From CAVTHW01 sp963734625 (lineage in GTDB: Bacteria > Acidobacteriota > Terriglobia > Bryobacterales > Bryobacteraceae), in assembly GCA_963734625.1 (NCBI GenBank), contig CAVTHW010000016.1:124001-188000 (forward strand): 64,000 bases of DNA, in the 5' to 3' direction. Shown piece after piece: positions 45,082 through 54,748 of the stretch. Within the stretch, counting starts at the first letter, position 1, and every line of letters begins with the position of its first letter. Made by a program: the position numbers and the translations under genes. A model generated the notes under the pieces. That model was given only the letters and a program-made list of their open reading frames with translations. It made no database searches and was not told the DNA's origin.

Positions 45082-46362
45082 ATGGGGGAAGTCCACGAAG
45101 ACCCGATAGCTGTGAAAGAACAACCTGACATCCCTTTGGCGAGTGGCCGCCTAAGCCTTGCAGAATCCTGCAATCATGAGAGGCTGGACCAGAGAATCCT
45201 CGAAGAGGGAACGATTACTGCCTGGATCTCGAGAGACGGCACTGACACGCGCTGGGACGACTTTTTGAGTCAAACGCCCTTGGGACAATTCCCGCAGTCA
45301 ACCATTTGGGCACGGGCAAAGCACGCGGAAGGCTGGAGACCGGTACGCGTGCTCTTCACAGTAGAAGGTTTACTCGTCGGTGGCTTTCAAATCTTGGAGA
45401 AGTCATCGTTGTGGGGAAGGATAGGTTATGTCAGCAAAGGTCCGGTAATTCTACCTGGTAGGATGCCGCTTGCCCAATACGTCCTGGAGATCCTACAGAA
45501 GGTCGCCCGAGGTAAGAGGCTAGGGGCGCTAATCGTCCAGCTCCCTGACCTATGTGAGGAGATGTTACTCAAGCTGGCGGCCGATGCCTTCATGTTCAAT
45601 GTATTGACTGGCGTCAATGAAGCCACCTGGGTCAATGACTTGGGAGGGAACTTTGAAGTAATCGAACAGCGAATGAGAAGGCCGACACGCCAGAGCATCA
45701 GACAAGCCAAAAAGCGGAATGTAAGTATACGGGAGGGAGGAAGAGCCGACTTACAAGCATTCTTTAAGCTAATGCTGTCCACGTGCCGGCGGCAACGGGT
45801 CAGGCCCAATCCATCGAATGAGCGGACACTGCTGGCGCTGTGGGACGCTGCGTGGCCCACTGGATGCATCCGTCTCACTTTCGCAGAGCACGAAGGACGG
45901 ACTGTGGGCGGTTTGATCTGCATTCTCTTTGGTCAAACGGCTTCCTTCTACAAGAAAGGCTGGGACTCCCCGGATCGACAACTCCATCCGAATGAGCTCC
46001 TTACGCACGAGATGCTGGAATGGGCGAATGCCAGGCGTTACAGAATCGCTGATTTCACGGCTCTTGATATCGACATTGCGATTCGGATGTGCCAGGGAGA
46101 GCCACTCTCCTCGGAACAGAAACGGAGCCGTCATATGTTCAATATAGGATTCGGGGGAAGGGCCGTGTTGCTACCAGAGGCCAGAGTATATCTTCCTAAT
46201 CCGGTGGTGCGGTGGGCTTACCGACTGATGTTTCACAGGAGAATCGCGCAAGCTGATGTACGCCGCCAGTTGGTCGCCCAAATTCGATCTGCTCATCGCA
46301 GCGGCGGCGCTCAGACGGCCACGCCGTCCCCCTTGTTCGCGTACCGCTTGCCGCCCCCGTAA
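45082..46362 (+). CDS. FemAB-like GNAT acyltransferase
   Basis: 426 residues, intact in frame, with an N-terminal extension of about 50 residues that the other copies lack. Motifs: Gln-Phe-Pro-Gln-Ser-Thr-Ile-Trp-Ala, Arg-Gln-Ser-Ile-Arg-Gln-Ala-Lys-Lys-Arg and Phe-Asn-Ile-Gly-Phe-Gly-Gly. Its last 50 bp overlap the 3' end of the convergent BY-kinase gene; the Ala/Arg/Pro-rich tail over that overlap is unlike the family and may result from rearrangement. Confidence 0.8.
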   Translation: MGEVHEDPIAVKEQPDIPLASGRLSLAESCNHERLDQRILEEGTITAWISRDGTDTRWDDFLSQTPLGQFPQSTIWARAKHAEGWRPVRVLFTVEGLLVGGFQILEKSSLWGRIGYVSKGPVILPGRMPLAQYVLEILQKVARGKRLGALIVQLPDLCEEMLLKLAADAFMFNVLTGVNEATWVNDLGGNFEVIEQRMRRPTRQSIRQAKKRNVSIREGGRADLQAFFKLMLSTCRRQRVRPNPSNERTLLALWDAAWPTGCIRLTFAEHEGRTVGGLICILFGQTASFYKKGWDSPDRQLHPNELLTHEMLEWANARRYRIADFTALDIDIAIRMCQGEPLSSEQKRSRHMFNIGFGGRAVLLPEARVYLPNPVVRWAYRLMFHRRIAQADVRRQLVAQIRSAHRSGGAQTATPSPLFAYRLPPP

Positions 46363-47245
46363 TAGTAATAGTCCGCGCCGCCTCGTCCCACCAGCGGGGT
46401 AATCCGGCACGCAATTCAGCAACACGCCCAGGAACTTAGCTTTCGGCACAAGATCCAGCGACTGCCGGCACAGGTCGCGATTGGTCCAGTCGGGGCGGAC
46501 CACCAGGATGACGCCGTCACAAACGTCCTGGATCAGGGCGTAGTCCGCGACCGCCGCCACCGGGGGCGAATCGATAATCACGTAGCGGAACATGCCGCGG
46601 AGCCTCGTGCAGACGGCCCGCCATTGCTGGCTGTCCAGCAGTTCGACGGGATTCGCGGACGTCGTGCCTGAAGACAATCGCGTACAGGTTGGGGAATTCC
46701 TTGGTGTGCACCAGGGCATCTTCCAGTGTGCACGCGCCGGCCAGAACATCCGCCAGCCCGGGGGACTGCGGCAGCCCGAGCTGTTTGTGCATCACCGGCT
46801 TGCGCAGGTCCGCGTCGAGCAGCAGCACATCGGCTTCGCTCTTGAGCGACAGCGCTCCGGCAGTGTTGATGGCGGTGACGCTCTTGCCGTCTCCCGACGC
46901 AGGGCTGGAGATGACGATCACTCTGGGCTGAGCAAGACACTGGCTGATCTTAGTCCTCAGGATGCGGTACTGTTCGTTTGGCCGCCACTGCCCGCCTTCG
47001 AACGGCAAGAGCGGAGACGGCGCCGGGATGCGCAAGCTCAGCGTGCGAATGCTTGCGAGGGAAGGCGTTTCGGCCGCGGGTGCTTCCTTCGCGACGGGCG
47101 CGACGGGCGCCGCGGAAGAAACTTCGCTGCCGTGGGATTCCCCGTCGGTTAGCGGTGTCCGCCGGGTTTGTTCATCCACGAGCGGCCGGACCAGGTCCGC
47201 GACCTCTCCCCTGCTCTTGTTCAACAGCTCGAAGATTCGGCTCAC
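46311..47245 (-). CDS. CpsD/CapB-type bacterial tyrosine kinase (frameshifted)
   Basis: About 310 residues. The variable N-terminus precedes an ATPase domain: Walker A Ser-Pro-Ala-Ser-Gly-Asp-Gly-Lys-Ser at 114-122 and the A-prime box Leu-Leu-Asp-Ala-Asp-Leu-Arg-Lys near 141-148. Frame changes near 46670 and 46400 hide the rest. The true end, TGA at 46311, follows a cluster of four tyrosines (Asp-Tyr-Tyr-Tyr-Tyr-Gly-Gly-Gly), the autophosphorylated tail of these kinases. It partners the chain-length protein at 48263 in regulating export. Confidence 0.82.
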
Positions 47246-48260
47246 GCGGTTTCGCTCCTTTGCACCAATCCGAGTTTCCTACCCACCCGTCCAGCAGCGA
47301 AGGGCGCGAGTCCCTGTTGTAACGCTGCAGCGTCTTAAGTCCGAGCTCCATCACCGGATACGGTCCACCCACGGGCACGACTGCGGGCGCGGGTCCCGCT
47401 GCCGCGCTATTGAGCACAGGCGGCGGCGATACCGGCGTGCTATCAAGAACCGGGGCAGCCAGACGGAGATCCCGGCAGGCGGTCGCGACGTGCCGCGCCT
47501 CAACCGTGCGCGATTCGTCCGCATACGCCTCCAGCAAGGCGTTGTCGCAAATGGTGTTGATAAGGCGCGGGATCCCCTGCGTTCTCTGAGCGATGCCAGC
47601 CAGCGCCTGCGTCGAGAACGGGGCATCCGCTCCGCCCGCCGTCGTCCAGCGGTGCTGAATGTAGAGCCCCACCTCTCCCGGCGGTAGGGCTCCAATCTGC
47701 ATGCGCAGCGCAATCCGCTGGCGGAACTGGCGCAGGTGCTCGCAGTTCAGCAACAGGTCGAGCTCATTCTGCCCCAGCAGCACGATCTGGAGCAGTTTCT
47801 CGTCAGTCGATTCGAAATTTCCCAACAGGCGAATCTCTTCCAGCACCTCAAGGCTGAGCTTATGCGCCTCGTCCACAACCAGCACCGAGGTCCGCTTCTC
47901 CAGATGCGCCTTCCACAGGAAGTCCTGCAGCGACGAAACACGCTGCGCCTTGCTGGCGGGGATATCGCGAAACCCAAAATCGATTAGAGCGGCCTCCAGA
48001 AACTCCGCCGGAGAGAGGGTAGGATTCACAATCACACTGCAAAGAACCTGGGACTCCGGCAGGTGCTGCATAGTGCTCCTCAGCAGAGTCGTCTTGCCGG
48101 TGCCGGCATCTCCGGTGAGGACGAAAACACCTTTGTGCGCGAGGATGGCGTAGGATAATCCTGCCAGAGCCTCCCGGTGCGGCGCGGTCAAGTACAAAAA
48201 GCTCGGGTCAGGCGTGAGGTCGAACGGAGATTTACGCAATCCGAAAAACGCCTTGTACAT
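47172..48260 (-). CDS. ExeA-like AAA ATPase of the XrtA/EPS system
   Basis: About 362 residues from ATG 48260; the frame open to 48458 overlaps the chain-length gene. Starts Met-Tyr-Lys-Ala-Phe-Phe-Gly-Leu, typical of XrtA-associated ATPases. Walker A Gly-Asp-Ala-Gly-Thr-Gly-Lys-Thr-Thr at 50-58, Walker B Leu-Val-Val-Asp-Glu-Ala-His near 126, and a sensor Leu-Leu-Gly-Gln-Asn-Glu. The last about 25 codons overlap cpsD; a stop at 47279 in another frame suggests the true C-terminus is shorter. Confidence 0.82.
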   Translation of the reverse strand: MYKAFFGLRKSPFDLTPDPSFLYLTAPHREALAGLSYAILAHKGVFVLTGDAGTGKTTLLRSTMQHLPESQVLCSVIVNPTLSPAEFLEAALIDFGFRDIPASKAQRVSSLQDFLWKAHLEKRTSVLVVDEAHKLSLEVLEEIRLLGNFESTDEKLLQIVLLGQNELDLLLNCEHLRQFRQRIALRMQIGALPPGEVGLYIQHRWTTAGGADAPFSTQALAGIAQRTQGIPRLINTICDNALLEAYADESRTVEARHVATACRDLRLAAPVLDSTPVSPPPVLNSAAAGPAPAVVPVGGPYPVMELGLKTLQRYNRDSRPSLLDGWVGNSDWCKGAKPREPNLRAVEQEQGRGRGPGPAARG

Positions 48261-48262
48261 GG

Positions 48263-49987
48263 CTAGAACCGACCGACAAACGTACACACGACCGAAACCG
48301 TCAGGCCCGCCAGCAGCAGCAGCGCGGCCGAGGAATCCGCGAGTTCTTTTCTGCGGCTGAACCAGCCACGAGACTTCGGCTTTGCCTCGGCCGGACGGAC
48401 CGGAAGCACGATGTAGGGCAGCCGCGCCAGCACCGGTGTCCCCGCCGGCAACTCCCACTCACCTAGCAGCACGTTCTGCCGCAACTCGATGCCAAACCCC
48501 AGCAGCAAGGCGAGCAGCAGCCCCGCCGCCGCCCCCACCGCATAAAACCGGGGCCGGTCGGGCTTGATCGGCTTCGCTGGTATTTGGGCGCGGTCGAGGA
48601 TGATGAAACGCTCCGACTGCTGCCCGCGCTCCATGTTCAAGGACATTTCCGCAGCCATTCTCTTGTCGAGTAGAGTCTTGTAGTTGTCCTTGGAGATTTC
48701 GTAGTCGCGGGTAACCTGGGCCATTTCCTGTTCGCGGACCGGGAGCCGCTCGAGGCGCCGCTGGTAGAGTCCAAGGTCTCGCAGAATGCGCTGCTGCTCG
48801 GCCTTGCGGCTCTCCAGTTCCTTGTCCGTTGCCAGGATCTGTGCCTGAATCCCGGCCACCTGCAGACGGATGCGGGCTAACTCGGGCGGCAGCGTCTGCG
48901 TGCGCGCGGTGGCTGCGGCTTTCGGATCCGCCACATCCGCTCCGGCATTCGCCGCCCGCCGCTGCTCCTCTAGCCGCTTCATTCTGGTGATCTGGTCACG
49001 CAAAACGGCGACATCGGGATGGTTCTCACTGTAGCGCCCGCGCAGCACTTCGAGCTGATCCTCCAGGGCCTTCAGCTTCTGGGCCATGGCGGGATCGTCC
49101 GGAACCGGTGAGCCACCGCTCGATTCTCTGAGACGCAACTGCTGTTCCCAGGCACTCGTCTGTGCGGAGTCGGTGGCCTGCAACGCATTGAGGCTGCCTT
49201 CCAGGATGACCCGGGTCTGCTGGGCTCGGTTACTGGCGTCCCGGTTGACTTCCAATTCAGTCTGCAGCCGCGACAGGACGCCGGATATGGATTGCTCCTG
49301 CTGCGGCAGTTCGCCGTTATGCTGGAGCTTGTAGGCGCTGACGGCCGCCTCCATTTCATCCAGGCGCCTCTTGGCCTGCTCCAGTTCACTCTTGAGGAAC
49401 CCGGAAGTGCCCGCCGCCTGCCCCTCGCGCGTCCTCAAGTTTTGATCCACGTAGAGATCAGTCAGGCGGTTGGCGACGCGCATCACCAGTGTCGGGTCGG
49501 ACCCTTGATACCCGATGCGAAAGGCCCCGGGCCGTGCCGTGTTGATGGCGTTGCCGCTGGTACTGCTCTTCAAGCCCGCGGAATCCAGCGTGACGCTGAT
49601 GTTGTTCCGCATCATGTCAAGGATTTCTTCCTCGAAGCGGGTCTTGCGCTCCTCTTGGTAGAGGCCGAAATCGTCGATGATCTTCTTCAATTCGCCGCCG
49701 CTGAGGAGCATCTGCCGGATGGAAGCAATGCGGTCTTGCGCTCCGTCGGCGACCGTGGCCGAAACGAATTTCTCGGGGATTTTCTGCGAATCAATCAGGA
49801 CCACCGCTTCCGCCAGGTACACCACCGGCAGCAAGCGCACCACGGCGACCGCGCAAGCGAAGAAGAAGATCCACGCCGCAATGATGATAATCTTTCGTTT
49901 CCAGATCGTCCGGAGAATGGAGAGACGGGAAAGTCCGGGGTGGCCGGCTTCGGGTTCCTCAGCCCTCGATCGGATTTCGTTGGCCAT
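48263..49987 (-). CDS. Wzz/GumC-type polysaccharide chain-length determinant
   Basis: 574 residues, intact. Two membrane helices (about 30-55 and 480-505) flank a long periplasmic domain rich in Gln/Glu/Arg with coiled-coil heptads at 210-300 and 370-430. This is the Wzz plus GNVR layout of GumC/EpsF proteins. The Pro-rich end of the periplasmic domain (Ala-Lys-Pro-Ile-Lys-Pro-Asp-Arg-Pro) is conserved. It controls chain length and forms a complex with the BY-kinase encoded downstream. The ATPase gene starts 2 bp after its stop. Confidence 0.88.
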   Translation of the reverse strand: MANEIRSRAEEPEAGHPGLSRLSILRTIWKRKIIIIAAWIFFFACAVAVVRLLPVVYLAEAVVLIDSQKIPEKFVSATVADGAQDRIASIRQMLLSGGELKKIIDDFGLYQEERKTRFEEEILDMMRNNISVTLDSAGLKSSTSGNAINTARPGAFRIGYQGSDPTLVMRVANRLTDLYVDQNLRTREGQAAGTSGFLKSELEQAKRRLDEMEAAVSAYKLQHNGELPQQEQSISGVLSRLQTELEVNRDASNRAQQTRVILEGSLNALQATDSAQTSAWEQQLRLRESSGGSPVPDDPAMAQKLKALEDQLEVLRGRYSENHPDVAVLRDQITRMKRLEEQRRAANAGADVADPKAAATARTQTLPPELARIRLQVAGIQAQILATDKELESRKAEQQRILRDLGLYQRRLERLPVREQEMAQVTRDYEISKDNYKTLLDKRMAAEMSLNMERGQQSERFIILDRAQIPAKPIKPDRPRFYAVGAAAGLLLALLLGFGIELRQNVLLGEWELPAGTPVLARLPYIVLPVRPAEAKPKSRGWFSRRKELADSSAALLLLAGLTVSVVCTFVGRF

Positions 49988-50176
49988 GTCGCTATTCTAG
50001 AGCAATATACGGGCCAAACGGCGAGATTCAATCCCTGCAACCACTAGCGGCTGGTTCGGGGGATCGAATCGGGCCCACTTCCGGCGGGGACGCGACAGTG
50101 TGCCAATATTTGGGATGTACGGAACTGACGACTCGAAGCCACGCGTATAGCCGGTGCCCGGGAGCCATTCCGGCCG

Positions 50177-51502
50177 CTAAAGCCGCACGATCTTCTCTGA
50201 TGCGATGCCACGCAGCGCGTTGCGCGTGTCCACGATGAGCCGCGACCGGCGGACCAGAGCCCCGTAGTCAAAGGCAGAGTGATCGGTCACGATGACGACG
50301 CAGTCAGCGTCGGCTGCCGCTTCCTCCGGGCTGGCGGTGAGTTCCTGGCCATCCATCCGTAGGGTGGGCACGTGCGGATCGCTGTAGGTGAGCACCGCTC
50401 CCCGCTGCTTCAGAAGCATCATCACGTCTAGCGCAGGCGATTCGCGCATGTCGTCGATGTCGCGCTTGTAGGCCACGCCCATCACGTGGATCCGCGAGCC
50501 CTTCACCGGCTTGCCGGCGTCGTTGAGGGCGTTCCGCACCTTATCCGCAACAAAATGCGGCATCTGACCGTTGATGTAGCCGGCCAGTTCGATGAAGCGC
50601 GCCTCGATGCCGGCCTGCCGGGTCTTCCAGGACAGGTAGAACGGGTCGATGGGGATGCAGTGGCCGCCCAGTCCGGGCCCGGGATAGAACGGCATGTAGC
50701 CGAACGGCTTGGTGGCGGCGGCGTCCACCACTTCCCAGACGTTGATGCCCATGCGGTCGCACATCAGCGCCATCTCGTTCACCAGCCCGATGTTGATCAT
50801 TCGGAAGGTGTTCTCCAGCAGCTTGACCATTTCGGCCACCTGCGTCGAACTCACTGAGACGATGCGCTCGAGGGCCTGGGAGTAGAACAGACGGCCCATT
50901 TCCGTGCACGCCGGCGTGCATCCGCCCACCACCTTGGGGATGTTCGCGGTCTGGAACTGCGGGTTTCCGGGGTCCACTCGTTCGGGAGAGAAGCAGAGAA
51001 AGAAATCGCGCCCCACTTCCAGGCCGGACCGGCTGAGCATGGGGAGTACAAGTTCCTCGGTGGTCCCAGGGTAGGTGGTGGATTCCAGGATCACCAGCAT
51101 GCCGGGGTGGAGCCGCTTGGCAATCTCCTGGCAAGAGGACACGATGTAGCTCATGTCCGGGTCTTTGGTCTTGCGCAGCGGGGTGGGCACGCAGATATTG
51201 ACAGTGTCGAGGCCCAACAACTCGTCGAAATCGGAGCTGGCGCGGAAACTGCCGGCCTCGATCAGGGGGGCCAATGTAGCGCTGGGGATATCGCCGACGT
51301 ACGAATCCCCGCAGTTGACACGTGCGACCTTCTGTTGGTTGAGGTCGATTCCCGTGACCGGAAATCCCGCTCTGGCGAACTCCACCGCCAGCGGCAGGCC
51401 CACGTATCCCAAACCCACGATGCCGACATGGGCCTGGCGGGAGCGGATTCTGGCGGCGAGAGTCTCCGCCGCCGTGAGAGCTGCAATCTGAGCGACAGCC
51501 AT
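50177..51502 (-). CDS. UDP-N-acetyl-hexosamine 6-dehydrogenase, WbpA/WecC-like
   Basis: 441 residues from ATG 51502; the larger 580-codon frame is spurious and overlaps prsT. Gly-Leu-Gly-Tyr-Val-Gly at 30-35 is the NAD loop, Glu-Ser-Thr-Thr-Tyr-Pro-Gly-Thr follows, and the catalytic Cys is near 280 in Gly-Gly-His-Cys-Ile-Pro. It makes UDP-GlcNAcA or UDP-ManNAcA. The gene starts 2 bp after the prsT stop. Together with the wbpB/D/E-like genes at 7.4-10.2 kb it would complete the UDP-ManNAc3NAcA route. Confidence 0.88.
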   Translation of the reverse strand: MAVAQIAALTAAETLAARIRSRQAHVGIVGLGYVGLPLAVEFARAGFPVTGIDLNQQKVARVNCGDSYVGDIPSATLAPLIEAGSFRASSDFDELLGLDTVNICVPTPLRKTKDPDMSYIVSSCQEIAKRLHPGMLVILESTTYPGTTEELVLPMLSRSGLEVGRDFFLCFSPERVDPGNPQFQTANIPKVVGGCTPACTEMGRLFYSQALERIVSVSSTQVAEMVKLLENTFRMINIGLVNEMALMCDRMGINVWEVVDAAATKPFGYMPFYPGPGLGGHCIPIDPFYLSWKTRQAGIEARFIELAGYINGQMPHFVADKVRNALNDAGKPVKGSRIHVMGVAYKRDIDDMRESPALDVMMLLKQRGAVLTYSDPHVPTLRMDGQELTASPEEAAADADCVVIVTDHSAFDYGALVRRSRLIVDTRNALRGIASEKIVRL

Positions 51503-51504
51503 AG

Positions 51505-53772
51505 TCACCTTTGGGTATTGCCGAAGATCTGACGGGCCATCTGCGCCTCGGGGAGGTTCGGGTTCATCTTCAGCGCCGCGTCCAGGTTCTGGCGGCCGCG
51601 GGCGGGGTCGCCGGCCTTGAGATAGGCCATGGCGAGGTGGTACTTGTGCACCGCAGTACCCGCGCGGGCGGCGGCGCTTTCCAGGTGCGTCACAGCCATC
51701 GAATACATGCCCTTCTGATAATAGGTCCACCCCAGCGTGTCGTCGACAGCCGGATTCTCGGGGATCGAGCTCTTTGGCCTGTTGAGCGTATTTCAAGGCT
51801 TCGTCCGGGCGCTTGCTGTCGGCCAGCAGGTAGGCCAGTCCGTTCAGGGCATACGCGTTCTTCGGAGTCGAGCTCCACCACCTTGCGATACTGTTCCATC
51901 GCCTGCGCGGGTTTTCCATCCGTCAGTTCCACCTGCGCCAACAGCAACCGGCCGGGGATGTTGCCGGGCTGGGAGGCAAGTGCACCCTGGAGGCGCTTGC
52001 GGGCCTCGTTCCGCTTGCCCTCCATGTCATCCATCTCGGCCAGCGAGAGTTCGGCGGACAGCAGGCCGGGACTGGCTCCTTGGGCGGCCTCGAAGGCCTT
52101 GCGTGCGCCCGGGCGATCCCCGGCTGGCGAGAAGCAGTTGCCCGAGAAACTCCTGCACCGGGGCGGAAGCAGGCCGCTGCTGTGCATATTCCCGCGCCTT
52201 GGCGACGCCGGCCGGAGTCTGGTTCTGGGCGATGTAGCTTCGCACCAGCAGGCTGAGTGCTCGAACATCGTCGGGGCTCTGGGCGAGGACCTTTTCGGCC
52301 GCGACCCGCGTTCCGGTGTAATCCTTCTGGTCCAGCTTGAGCGCCGCATCCTGCAACAGCGCCTCTGGAACCTGGCTGCCGGACAGAACGCGGTCTATTT
52401 CCTTACGCGCTTCCGCCTTCCGGTTGAGGGCGAGCAGGGCCCAGTTCCGCTGAACCCGGAGCGCAACAGCGTCCTTCTGCTCCGCTGGGGCCTCCTCCAG
52501 AAGATTAAATGAGGCTTGTGCACCACCACCGGTGAGCAGGGCCTGAGCCAGTTCGATGCGCGCGGCGAGGAACTTGGGGTCGATCCGCAGCACCTGTCCC
52601 AGTTCCTGCTTCTGGATGGCGGTATCGCCAAGGCCTTTACGGGCCTGCGCCAGCAGGTAGTGCGCTTCGGCCGACTCGCTCTGGTAATGCAGGACCTGGT
52701 TGAGATCGGTCTGCGCCTCGTTGTACTTCTTCGAACCTAAGTAGATACGGCTGCGCTGCAGCAGCGCGTCGGTATCGAGCCCGTTCTTCTTGAGGGCGGC
52801 GGTCAGGACCTTCTCGGCGTCGGCGACGCGGTTTAGCGCCAGGTATGCCCTCACCAGTTCGGTGCGGAGATTACGGTCCTCCAGGTCGGCGGCAAACAGC
52901 TTTTCGAGTTCCGCCACGGCCTCAGCCTGCTTGCCGGATTGAAACAGAAACTGGGCGTGAACGGATCGGTACTGCTTTTCCGGAAGCGCCGAAATCTGCC
53001 GGAAGGTCTGCTCGGCCTGCGCGGTCTGTCCGCTCCGTAGTTGCAGAGAAGCGAGGGCCAGCAGGGAGGGAGCGTGTTTGGGGTTGGCGGCGAGGGCTTG
53101 GCGGAACTGCTGCTCGGCCTCTGCCGTCTTGTTTTGGGAGAGATAGAATTCGCCGAGATAGACCTTGGGGTCAGGGGACTTAGGCGCCTGTGCGGCAGCC
53201 TGCTTCAGCGCCTCTTCGGCGCCGGCGACGTCCTTGCGCGCCAGCCGGGCCTGAGCCAGGGCGACCGAGGACTTCAGGTGGGAGGGGGCTTTGCGAAGAG
53301 CCCGCAGGAGAAACTCCTCGGCGCTTTGGCGGTTGCCCAGGCGCAGTTCCGTAACCGCCAGAATGTAAAGGGCGTCGGGATCTTCCGGCAGCAGGGCAAG
53401 CACATCCCGCGCACGCTTCTGCGCCTCTTCGAGCAGCCCCTTGTTGGCGGTGGCGGCCAGCAGTTCCGCCAGTTTCAACTGCGCGCCGGTGTGTTTGGGG
53501 TTCAGTTCGCAGGCCTTACGCAGGTAGGAGGCAGCGGTGCTAACGTCATTGGACGCCAGGTTCACCAACGCGAGCTGATAGTACGGCTCGGCGTCCCTCG
53601 GCTGGGCCGCCATGGCGTTCTTGAAATGCAGCGCCGCCACCGAGTAGTTCTTCTTCGCGAATTCCTTGGCACCCTTATCCAGATAGCGGGACTCTTTCGC
53701 GAGCGGCGTTTCCGAGCAACTGGATAGAATCAGTGCCCCGGCGAGTAACACAACACTTCGTTCGAATCGCAT
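51505..53772 (-). CDS. prsT: PrsT-like TPR lipoprotein (frameshifts in 3' third)
   Basis: About 755 residues. An N-terminal lipoprotein signal ends at the lipobox Leu-Ser-Ser-Cys (Cys19), so the protein is likely outer-membrane or periplasmic. The rest is a long array of TPR repeats (Ala-X2-Tyr-X2-Ala-X3-Pro spacing), matching PrsT of exosortase systems. Frame changes occur near 52130, 51890 and 51780; joined frames continue to TGA at 51505. It may scaffold EPS export. The upstream region has a sigma-54-like box. Confidence 0.82.
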
Positions 53773-53831
53773 GACGTATCCTTATGAATCTCCTCAAGCC
53801 TCCGCGACCAGAGGGTCAGACTGCGAATTGA

Positions 53832-53846
53832 GCAAGCTTCAGTCCA
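53832..53846 (-). promoter_or_regulatory. candidate sigma-54 promoter of prsT
   Basis: The minus-strand sequence TGGACTGAAGCTTGC has GG (-24) and GC (-12) exactly 10 bp apart, with the TTGC core intact. The predicted start falls about 48 bp before the prsT ATG. The -24 half is weaker than consensus. Confidence 0.4.
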
Positions 53847-53988
53847 CTCCGGCTTATCGGACGGTTCCGGGGATACTGGAATGTTCAGCATAACGCGGGG
53901 CGACGATTCTGCCATTGCCTTACCGAAAGTGCGAAGATTGGGGACGACGATTGCTACTTTTCGGCAAATTTGCGGGCCGCTTCACCAC

Positions 53989-54426
53989 TCAAACGTGCCC
54001 CCAGGGGGTTCCGCGAATCACAGAGTAGTCCTCCATCCGGCACGCCACACCGAACGCAATACCGGCTGCGACTTCCTCCACCCGCACCACCCGGGCGTGG
54101 CATCGCAAGTGGATAACGTCATCGGGGTCCTGAGAGCGATGAGCTGGCACGACGATATCGCATTCCACCAGCTCGCCGGGCACCAGCGGCTGATCCAGCA
54201 GGCAGTAGAAGCCATCGCGGCTAATGTCCTGCGTCTTGGTACAGAATGGGTGAGCGGAGTGGCTGCACGCCAGATTGAGGTTCCAATGAAGCGGTACGCG
54301 GGTGTGTCTTCGTCTCTCGCTGCCCTCGTGATGCTCAGCCGGGTCCTTCCGCAACGCGGCTACCGACGACTCAGAGGGTGTGGCGGAGCGCATACTTAGA
54401 TGGCCGCGAAGGACATTGCATTTCAT
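53989..54426 (-). CDS. PilZ-domain protein, likely c-di-GMP receptor
   Basis: About 145 residues with Glu-Arg-Arg-Arg-His-Thr-Arg-Val (RxxxR) and, about 30 residues later, Thr-Gln-Asp-Ile-Ser-Arg-Asp-Gly-Phe-Tyr (D/NxSxxG). These two motifs bind c-di-GMP in PilZ domains. It could couple second-messenger levels to EPS output. The start is uncertain: ATG 54426 is given; 54393 is possible and neither has a ribosome site. It stands alone upstream of prsT in the same orientation. Confidence 0.72.
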   Translation of the reverse strand: MKCNVLRGHLSMRSATPSESSVAALRKDPAEHHEGSERRRHTRVPLHWNLNLACSHSAHPFCTKTQDISRDGFYCLLDQPLVPGELVECDIVVPAHRSQDPDDVIHLRCHARVVRVEEVAAGIAFGVACRMEDYSVIRGTPWGHV

Positions 54427-54748
54427 TTGCCATAAGACGCTGCCCGGACTGGAGCGAATCCGCCGCGATTCGCCTGTGAACGCGGTCCGCGTTGGGAAAG
54501 GGCTCAGGCGCGGCATTCTCCCGCGTGGTTCCTGAATCTCGCTGAGCCAGAAGCGCCGAACCGCGACCGAGGGACGCTTAAGGAACAGTCCTAGTACTCA
54601 GTTCATGAAAGCCGGTATTTAGAGGATCTTGACAATGTTTGGGTTACGGTGGAAACTTTAGAGGAAACATAGCGCCAGAATCAACGATCCTGGCTCAGCT
54701 GGATTCGCAGCTGGAAGGCTATTCGTAGGCCGGTATAGGAGAAGCCAG

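Noticed and set aside
48382..48567. short frame opposite the chain-length gene
   Set aside because: Ala/Pro-rich shadow with no ribosome site.
50177..51919. 580-codon frame suggesting a TPR-dehydrogenase fusion
   Set aside because: The upstream 139 codons are a prsT segment reached through a frameshift and are followed by junk. The dehydrogenase starts at ATG 51502, right after the prsT stop.
54628..54660. TTGACA upstream of the histidine kinase as a promoter
   Set aside because: No acceptable -10 box at 16-18 bp spacing.
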